From contig DASZZY010000190.1 of the NCBI GenBank assembly GCA_036260395.1, positions 1 through 11,104 of the forward strand: 11,104 nt of DNA. The letters run 5' to 3'. The notes beneath the pieces were generated by a model. The model searched no databases and was not told the origin of the DNA. It saw only the letters and a program-made list of their open reading frames with translations. A program made the position numbers and the translations under genes. The DNA is from DASZZY01 sp036260395. GTDB lineage: Bacteria > Actinomycetota > UBA4738 > CALAEC01. Within the stretch, counting starts at the first letter, position 1; each line of letters opens with the position of its first letter. Positions 6,122 to 11,104 of the stretch are shown piece after piece.

Positions 6122-7300
6122 TTACCGGCGGCGCCGGCCCATCACGCTCCGGCGCCCGCGGCTCGACGAGAACACCACGCGCGGTGGAGCGATCTCCATC
6201 CCGTTCTGGGTGAACTCGTCCTCCAGCTTCAGCCGGGCGGCCATCCGGCTCATGTCGCCCTGCTGCTCCGGAAGCACGAACGTGATCCCGGTCCCGGTCC
6301 GGCCGGCGCGAGCCGTGCGGCCGACGCGGTGGACGTATCCCGTGTCGTCCTCGGGGGCGTCGTAGTTGACGACGTGGGTGATGTCGTCCACGTCCAGGCC
6401 GCGGGCCGCGACATCGGTGGCCACCAGCGTGTTCACCTCGCCGCGCTCGAACCGCCGGAGCGTCCGCTCGCGCAGGGCTTGGCCGAGGTCGCCGTGCATG
6501 GCCGCCGCGGGGATCCCGCGGTCGCGCAGCCGCCGAGTCAGGCGGTCGGCGCCGCGCTTGGTCCTGGTGAACACCAGGTGCCGGCCGGGCTCGGCGCTGA
6601 TGATCTCGACGAGGTGCTCGAGGCGCTGGCCGAACGAGACCGGGATGAAGCGGTGCTCCGCCTCGTCGACGGTCTGCCTCGGCGTCACGGTCTCGTGCAG
6701 CCGCGCGTCGCGCGTGTAGGAGCCGGCCAGGCGGCCGACGGTCCCGTCCAGCGTGGCCGAGAAGAACATCGTCTGGCGGTCCGCGGTCAGCCCGCGGACG
6801 ATCCTGTCCACCTGGGGCTGGAAGCCCATGTCGAGCATGCGGTCCGCTTCGTCGAGGACCAGGATGCGGATCCCCTCGAGCGATACGAGGCGCCGCTCGA
6901 CGAGGTCCTGCATCCGGCCGGGCGTGGCGACGAGCACGTGGGCCCGCGCGGCGCGCTTGGCCTGTGCGGGGATGGAGACGCCGCCGTAAACCGCCGCCAC
7001 CGAGAGCCCCCTGGCTCCGGCGACGAGGTTGAACTCCTCCACGACCTGGACCGCGAGCTCGCGGGTGGGGACCAGGATCAGGGCAGAGGGTCGCCGATCG
7101 GACGGCTCCAGCCGCTCGACGATCGGGACGGCGAAGGCCAGCGTCTTCCCCGAACCCGTCCTCGACTTCGCCAGCACGTCACGGCCGGCGACGGCGTCGG
7201 GGATCACCATGGCCTGGATGGGGAAGGGGGTGCGGATGTCGCGCCGCCCGAGGGCGCGGACGACGGGCGCCGAGGCGCCCAGGTCTGAGAACGTTTGCAT
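6122..7300 (-). CDS. DEAD-box ATP-dependent RNA helicase
   Basis: A 392-residue RNA helicase core with a short basic tail, acting on structured RNA (ribosome assembly, mRNA decay or cold response in this family). Motifs in order: Q motif TPFPIQ (24-29), motif I SRTGSGKT (46-53), Ia PTREL (78-82), TPGR (126-129), DEAD (150-153), SAT (181-183), ATDVAARGLD (294-303) and HRVGRTAR (324-331). All are intact; Ser-Arg replaces the commoner Ala-Gln before the P-loop. The C-terminus ends in RGRR and RRRR, likely an RNA-binding tail. ATG 7300 is preferred because AAGGAG (7307-7312) lies 6 nt before it; the adjacent ATG 7303 has only 3 nt spacing, and GTG 7345 has no ribosome site. It belongs to the RhlE-like bacterial group, but assignment to a named gene is not safe. 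Confidence 0.95.
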   Translation of the reverse strand: MQTFSDLGASAPVVRALGRRDIRTPFPIQAMVIPDAVAGRDVLAKSRTGSGKTLAFAVPIVERLEPSDRRPSALILVPTRELAVQVVEEFNLVAGARGLSVAAVYGGVSIPAQAKRAARAHVLVATPGRMQDLVERRLVSLEGIRILVLDEADRMLDMGFQPQVDRIVRGLTADRQTMFFSATLDGTVGRLAGSYTRDARLHETVTPRQTVDEAEHRFIPVSFGQRLEHLVEIISAEPGRHLVFTRTKRGADRLTRRLRDRGIPAAAMHGDLGQALRERTLRRFERGEVNTLVATDVAARGLDVDDITHVVNYDAPEDDTGYVHRVGRTARAGRTGTGITFVLPEQQGDMSRMAARLKLEDEFTQNGMEIAPPRVVFSSSRGRRSVMGRRRR

Positions 7301-7306
7301 CATCGT

Positions 7307-7312
7307 CTCCTT
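7307..7312 (-). promoter_or_regulatory. Shine-Dalgarno deciding the helicase start
   Basis: AAGGAG on the minus strand, 3 nt before ATG 7303 and 6 nt before ATG 7300. The spacing favours the second ATG and argues against the upstream GTG 7345 and ATG 7333. Confidence 0.7.
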
Positions 7313-7398
7313 CGTGTTCCGGCGAGGATCCATCGACCGGACCACGAAGGGGACGGAAGTGAAGCCTCACGGCGCGACCCGTCGCCGCGCCTGCGATC

Positions 7399-7407
7399 AG
7401 TGTACCA
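7399..7407 (-). promoter_or_regulatory. Extended -10 promoter of the DEAD-box helicase
   Basis: The minus strand reads TGG-TACACT, an extended -10 with the same sequence as the one before tRNA-Ser(CGA). Transcription would begin near 7392, giving a leader of about 90 nt before the helicase ATG, a length often seen for cold- or autoregulated helicase mRNAs. I see no -35 match. Confidence 0.5.
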
Positions 7408-7480
7408 GGCGGCGGGCCGTTTCCCCGCCCGTGTCGAGTTGCGAGGATTGACCGGAGCGAGGCAAGGGAACAAGGGACGC

Positions 7481-8578
7481 GTGCCGGCGTCAGCGCTCGA
7501 GACGACAGAGGCCCCGACCGAGCCGCCCGAGGCGGCCCGGGCCGCCGGCCTGCGCTACACGAGCGATCGCCGCCCCGGCATCGAGCGCCGGCGGAATGGC
7601 TCGGGCTTCGTCTACGTGGGCCCGGACCGAAACCGCATCACGGATCCGGAGACGCTCGTCCGGATCAAGTCCCTGGCCATCCCCCCGGCGTGGACCGACG
7701 TGTGGATCTCGCCGATCGCCAACGGCCACCTCCAGGCCACCGGCCGCGACGCCCGGGGGCGGAAGCAGTACCGCTACCACGAGCGCTGGCGCGAGGTCCG
7801 CGACGAGACCAAGTACCACCGCACCACGGTGTTCGCCCGGGCCCTCCCGGCCATCCGGCGGCGCGTGGACCGGGACCTGGCCTCCCCCGGACTCCCGCGC
7901 GAGAAGGTCGTGGCCGCCGTCGTCCGGCTCCTGGACGTCAGCAACATCCGGGTCGGCAACCCCGAGTACGCCCGCGACAACGGCTCTTACGGCCTCACGA
8001 CCCTCCGCGGCCGTCACGTGAAGGTCTCGGGCGAGCGCATGCGGTTCTCGTTCCGCGGCAAGGGCGGGAAGCGGACCGAGGTCGCCGTGGAGGACCGACG
8101 CGTGGCCCGGATCGTCCAGCGCTGCCGCGACCTCCCCGGCCAGGAGCTGTTCCAGTACGTCGGCGACGACGGCCAGCCGGTCGACGTCGGCTCGTCCGAC
8201 GTGAACGACTACCTCCTCGCCGTGGCGGGCCAGGACTTCACGTCGAAGGACTTCCGGACGTGGTCGGGCACCGTCCTGGCCGCCGAGGCCCTGGCCCGCA
8301 TGGGGGAGTTCCGGACCCAGCGACAGGCCAGGAGCAAGATCGTCCGCGCCGTCGAGGAGGTCTCCGAGGAGCTCGGCAACACGCCCGCGGTGTGCCGGAA
8401 GTGCTACGTCCACCCGGATGTCATCGAGGCCTACCTCGACGGGACGCTCCACGACTACCTCGACCCGGGCGGCCCGAAGGCGGAGGTGAAGCGGATCCGA
8501 GGGCTCCGCGTCGAGGAGGCCCGGGTCCTCGCCCTCCTCCGCGACCGCTCCCGCGCCGCGCGCCGCAAGGCGGCGTAG
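7481..8578 (+). CDS. DNA topoisomerase IB (poxvirus/bacterial type)
   Basis: A 365-residue type IB topoisomerase that relaxes supercoils through a 3'-phosphotyrosine intermediate. The N-terminal DNA-clamp domain spans about 20-100 (SGFVYVGPDRNRITD, IPPAWTDVWISP) and the catalytic domain about 110-330. Active-site residues by motif: Arg157 (SNIRVGN), Lys194 (FRGKGGK), Arg259 (DFRTWSG), Asn300 (LGNTPAVCRK) and nucleophile Tyr309 (CYVHP). Asn stands where vaccinia has His265, as in Deinococcus TopIB. GTG 7481 is the chosen start, 3 nt after AAGGGA, with a second GGCAAGGGAA further up; the frame is open upstream and TTG 7448 is possible. It is divergent from the helicase. Bacterial TopIB is accessory to the usual TopA and gyrase. 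Confidence 0.93.
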   Translation: MPASALETTEAPTEPPEAARAAGLRYTSDRRPGIERRRNGSGFVYVGPDRNRITDPETLVRIKSLAIPPAWTDVWISPIANGHLQATGRDARGRKQYRYHERWREVRDETKYHRTTVFARALPAIRRRVDRDLASPGLPREKVVAAVVRLLDVSNIRVGNPEYARDNGSYGLTTLRGRHVKVSGERMRFSFRGKGGKRTEVAVEDRRVARIVQRCRDLPGQELFQYVGDDGQPVDVGSSDVNDYLLAVAGQDFTSKDFRTWSGTVLAAEALARMGEFRTQRQARSKIVRAVEEVSEELGNTPAVCRKCYVHPDVIEAYLDGTLHDYLDPGGPKAEVKRIRGLRVEEARVLALLRDRSRAARRKAA

Positions 8579-8585
8579 GGAACGA

Positions 8586-8618
8586 CGAGGCCCGCCCGGC
8601 GCGGCCGGACGGGCCTCG
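8586..8618. terminator. Strong hairpin between convergent genes
   Basis: Arms CGAGGCCCG (8586-8594) and CGGGCCTCG (8610-8618) form 9 bp, followed after one mismatch by 4-5 further GC pairs and a tiny loop. It lies 7 bp after the topoisomerase stop and 19 bp after the propeller-gene stop on the other strand, so it can serve both. No T-run follows on either strand. Confidence 0.75.
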
Positions 8619-8637
8619 ATCGCCAGTGAGCCTTCCC

Positions 8638-10008
8638 TTACCGCCTGGACAGCCTCGTGTTCGTCGGCCCCGTGTACTCGTAGACGTCGAGCCCTCGGGG
8701 GCCCATCTCGCCGACGTAGATCACGTCCTTCCAGAAGATGGCGCCCCACGCGTTGCTGCCCTCGGGGATGTACGAGCCCACCCGCTCGGGGTTCGAGGGA
8801 TCGGCGTAGTCCACGACCTGGAGCCCGGCGGTGTACGACCCGAAGAACACCAGGTTCCGCTCGGAGTCGAACACGTGCGGCGCGCAGACCGGCGCCGGCG
8901 TGCCCGGCGGGATGAACCACTCCGACAGCTCCTGCAGCTCGGTGAGGTCTTCCGAGACCCGCAGGGCGTACACGCCGCTCCCACCCTCGCCGCAGCCGCT
9001 GTGCAGGTCCTCGTCGGTCAGGAGCATCGTCCGCCGGTCCGAGTCCAAAAACTGCGCCTCGTGGTAGTAGCGGATCGGGTGGTGGCCCTCCCCGCCCTCG
9101 TGGATCCACCGCTCGAGCACCACGGGGTTCCGGGGGTCGGTGATGTCGATAATGAACAGGCTCCCGGTTTCGCCGGCGTCGTTCAGGTAGTTCCCGCCCT
9201 CCGCCATCAGCAGGATGGTCCGGCGGGCGTAGGAGCCGTCGGGCTGGCGGACCGGGTAGTTCGGGTAGACCGTCACCTCGTGGCTGTGGGTGAAGCCGTG
9301 CCCCACCGGCTCATCATCGTCGCGGTAGGGCGAGCTCTCCCACAGGGCCACGGGGTCGCACCGGACGTCGGCGCTGGCGCGGCACTCGTCCGGCGGGAAC
9401 AGCCGCTCCGGGGCCTGCGGGGGCTCCTTGAGGATCGGCCGCATGTCGTAGATCCGGAGGCCGTTGTCGCCGGTGCCGCCGGTGGGTATCCACCAGCTCC
9501 GCTGGTCGAAGACCTTGCCCATGTGGGCCTCGCCGTCGTCCTGGCCGATGAACGTCCACAGCACCCTCGGCTGCTGCGGGTTCGTGACGTCGATGAACTC
9601 CGTCCGGTCGGTCCGGATGGCGGCCGGGTTGGTGACCCGGCGGGTGCCCTGGAGGACGGCGATGTGGCGCTCCCCCATGATCGTGCCCTGGGGAACCGCG
9701 TCCGCCCTGAGCCCCGGCGTGTACTGCCCCATCAGCACCGGGTCGTCGGGGGTCGAGACGTCGAAGATCCGGAAGCCCAGGCCGTACGCGCCAACGTACA
9801 GCCGGTCGGGCCCCAGCCGGTCCTCGGCCCTCGGGCGAGTGGGCTGGAGGTCGATGTGCCCGCCGGTCATCCCGCTGCGGTTGGTGACGTGCTCGACGTT
9901 CTCCTGCTCGAGCGGAACGACGGAGACGAGCTGGCCCGCCGCGGGGCCGGCCGCGGCGCCCACCACGGTCGCCACGGCGACCGTCAGGAACAAGAGCGAC
10001 TTGCGCAT
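8638..10008 (-). CDS. Secreted LVIVD-repeat beta-propeller protein
   Basis: A 456-residue exported protein with a typical signal peptide (Arg2-Lys3, core 5-20, cleavage near AAG-Q at 25-26). LVIVD-type repeats, in which a short strand such as FRIFDV or LFIIDI is followed by a D/N-P-x-x-P turn and a closing strand, occur at about 78-96, 137-153, 283-301 and 395-413; weaker copies near 184-190 (LRIYDM), 346-351 (VYALRV) and 440-445 (LDVYEY) complete about seven blades. Six blades open with a His (51, 115, 162, 243, 316, 378). Cysteines at 209, 217, 339 and 375 could form disulfides. No catalytic motif is known for this family, and its role is unknown. The start at ATG 10008 is fixed by AGGAGG (10014-10019) 5 nt upstream. 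It lies 75 bp downstream of the lipoprotein gene on the same strand. Confidence 0.88.
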   Translation of the reverse strand: MRKSLLFLTVAVATVVGAAAGPAAGQLVSVVPLEQENVEHVTNRSGMTGGHIDLQPTRPRAEDRLGPDRLYVGAYGLGFRIFDVSTPDDPVLMGQYTPGLRADAVPQGTIMGERHIAVLQGTRRVTNPAAIRTDRTEFIDVTNPQQPRVLWTFIGQDDGEAHMGKVFDQRSWWIPTGGTGDNGLRIYDMRPILKEPPQAPERLFPPDECRASADVRCDPVALWESSPYRDDDEPVGHGFTHSHEVTVYPNYPVRQPDGSYARRTILLMAEGGNYLNDAGETGSLFIIDITDPRNPVVLERWIHEGGEGHHPIRYYHEAQFLDSDRRTMLLTDEDLHSGCGEGGSGVYALRVSEDLTELQELSEWFIPPGTPAPVCAPHVFDSERNLVFFGSYTAGLQVVDYADPSNPERVGSYIPEGSNAWGAIFWKDVIYVGEMGPRGLDVYEYTGPTNTRLSRR

Positions 10009-10013
10009 GGATC

Positions 10014-10019
10014 CCTCCT
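10014..10019 (-). promoter_or_regulatory. Shine-Dalgarno of the propeller gene
   Basis: A perfect AGGAGG on the minus strand 5 nt before ATG 10008, the strongest ribosome site in the window, suggesting the protein is made at high level. Confidence 0.75.
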
Positions 10020-10033
10020 GGTCGTGGAGACGT

Positions 10034-10050
10034 TTCGGGGATGTCCCGAA
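10034..10050. repeat. Small inverted repeat between lipoprotein and propeller genes
   Basis: TTCGGG (10034-10039) and CCCGAA (10045-10050) can form a 6-bp stem with a 5-nt loop in the 75-bp gap. It might be a weak attenuator or an operator for the propeller gene; chance is also possible. Confidence 0.3.
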
Positions 10051-10083
10051 TGAGATGTTCGACGTCCTGGGTCGCGTTCCTGC

Positions 10084-10533
10084 TCAGCCCGCCCGGGCGC
10101 CGTCCCGGATGTCACGGTCCCCGAGCGGCTCGGCGAGCCGGACCTGGACGGCCTTCTGGACCGCGAGCTCGATGCAGGCCTCGGCCATCGGGACACGGCC
10201 CTCGTACAGCGTGACGGTGACGGCGCGAGGGCCGGAGCGGACCTCAACGCGGTCCAGGCCGTAGCACGCCTCCACCCCCGAGGTGAACTCGACCAGCAGC
10301 GTGCGGGGCTCCGTCACCCTGGCCCGCTCCCACCGGATCGGATGGACGTCGACGAGCCCCTCGCGGGGACGGACGAGCCGTGGAGACGGCGACACCGGCG
10401 AGCCCGGCCCCGTCGGACCGGCCACCGGAGCGTCCGGGTCGGACGGAGGGGACACCGGATCCGACCCCGGGCCGCCGGCTCCCCCGCAGGCGCCCAGGGC
10501 CATGATCAGCGCCACGGCCCGGAGGATCCTCAT
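10084..10533 (-). CDS. Small lipoprotein with a conserved Cys-containing C-terminal domain
   Basis: A 149-residue probable lipoprotein. The signal peptide ends in a lipobox ALGAC with lipidated Cys16. A Pro/Gly/Ser-rich linker (17-50, repeating VSP and PGS units) leads to a compact domain (about 60-149) rich in beta strands: TLLVEFTSGVEACYGLDRVEV (77 on), then AVTVTLYEGRVP and ACIELAVQKAVQVRLAEPLG. Cys90 and Cys120 may be disulfide-bonded. From memory, similar small secreted proteins with the CYGLDRVEV pattern occur in actinomycetes, but I know no function. The start ATG 10533 has GAAGG 4 nt upstream. It lies 26 bp after the GH15 stop, consistent with one transcript with the GH15 and propeller genes. 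Confidence 0.8.
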   Translation of the reverse strand: MRILRAVALIMALGACGGAGGPGSDPVSPPSDPDAPVAGPTGPGSPVSPSPRLVRPREGLVDVHPIRWERARVTEPRTLLVEFTSGVEACYGLDRVEVRSGPRAVTVTLYEGRVPMAEACIELAVQKAVQVRLAEPLGDRDIRDGARAG

Positions 10534-10559
10534 GGTGCCTTCGACCCCGGCCCGCGCGG

Positions 10560-11104
10560 TCAGGTTCCCGGCGGCGGCGACCGCTCCGCCTGGCTGATGG
10601 CCCAGGCGGCGTTGATCAGCCCGATGTGGCTGAACGCCTGCGGGAAGTTCCCGAGCAGCTCCCCGGTCCCCGGATGGACCTCCTCGGACAGCAGCCCGAC
10701 GTCGTTGGCCTGGGCCGCGGCCCCCTCGAAGACCTCGCGGGCCCGGGCCGGGTCCCCGGCCAGCGCCAGCGCGTGGGCCAGCCAGAACGTGCAGAGCAGG
10801 AACGTCCCCCTCCTCGCCCTGGAGGCCGTCGTCGGCGCGGTACCGGTAGACCAATCCTCGCTCGTGGGTCAGGTCGCGGGCGACGGCATCGATCGTCGCC
10901 CGGACTCGGGGATCGGTGGGCGGCAGGAAGCCGACGATCGGGATGAGCAGGGCCGAGGCATCGAGGACGTCGGAGTCGAACGCCTGGGCGAACGCCCCGA
11001 GCCCCTCGCTCCACGCCCGCTCCTCGATGGCCCGCCGGATGTCCTCGCGGGCCTTGGTCCAGGCGTCGACGCGGTCCTCGGCACCGATCCGAGGCGCCAG
11101 CGCG
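10560..11104 (-). CDS. GH15 glycosidase (glucoamylase/trehalase-like), C-terminal part, interrupted by a frameshift
   Basis: The gene enters from the right edge. The first frame gives about 98 residues typical of the last helices of the GH15 alpha/alpha barrel (RRAIEERAWSEGLGAFAQ, FDSDVLDASALLIP, DLTHERGLVYRYRADDGL) up to GEEG. It then falls out of frame at a run of five G on the coding strand (plus C5 at 10806-10810). With one G removed the family sequence continues without a break: GEEGTFLLCTFWLAHALAL, then AQANDVGLLSEEVHP, GNFPQAFSHIGLINAAW, and TGA at 10560-10562. The Glu in GEEG is probably the catalytic base of this family, so the shift lies right beside it and would destroy the protein. 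This is either a pseudogene or a one-base homopolymer error. GH15 enzymes of this bacterial group hydrolyse alpha-glucosides, including trehalose. The lipoprotein gene follows after 26 bp. Confidence 0.85.

Noticed and set aside
7448..7453. TTGACC as a -35 box of the topoisomerase gene
   Set aside because: It matches five of six consensus bases, but no -10-like hexamer lies 16-18 nt downstream, where the sequence is CAAGGGAC.
7690..10053. Long plus-strand open frame across the topoisomerase and propeller genes
   Set aside because: It overlaps two genes with clear family motifs in other frames, crosses the hairpin at 8586-8618, and its product has no recognisable domain.

Overview
The window is about 11.1 kb of very GC-rich DNA with strongly GC-biased third codon positions, tightly packed genes on both strands and CCA-encoding tRNA genes. 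An F420H2-dependent (Ddn-type) reductase, TadA next to tRNA-Ser genes, a poxvirus-type topoisomerase IB and secreted or lipid-anchored proteins with proline-rich linkers all fit an actinomycetote, probably an uncultured environmental lineage. I cannot place it more finely. No integrase, transposase, CRISPR array or phage gene is visible; this looks like ordinary chromosome.

Layout: (1) 1-613, the end of an unidentified gene and a deazaflavin-dependent reductase, plus strand. (2) 592-1346, minus strand: tadA followed by tRNA-Ser(CGA) and tRNA-Ser(GGA), each tRNA with its own -10 box, and a perfect hairpin between them. (3) 1347-1417, a 71-bp divergent promoter with an 18-bp perfect palindrome and a second dyad. 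(4) 1418-6115, plus strand: a membrane GAF histidine kinase without a partner response regulator, a secreted S15/CocE-type serine hydrolase, and two translationally coupled membrane-anchored coiled-coil proteins. (5) 6122-7300, minus strand: a DEAD-box RNA helicase, ending 6 bp from the coiled-coil pair. (6) 7481-8578, plus strand: topoisomerase IB, separated by a hairpin from (7) a minus-strand run 11104-8638: the C-terminal end of a GH15 glycosidase carrying a one-base frameshift, a small lipoprotein and a secreted LVIVD beta-propeller protein.

How they may work together: several products act at or outside the membrane (kinase, S15 hydrolase, coiled-coil pair, lipoprotein, propeller), while tadA, the tRNAs, the helicase and the topoisomerase are housekeeping nucleic-acid functions. 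The tRNA-Ser(CGA) gene and the helicase share a nearly identical 14-bp extended -10 element. No obvious defence or mobile system is present. The least explained parts are the ATGA-coupled coiled-coil pair at 5271-6115, the palindromic control region at 1363-1405 and the small lipoprotein family at 10084-10533.
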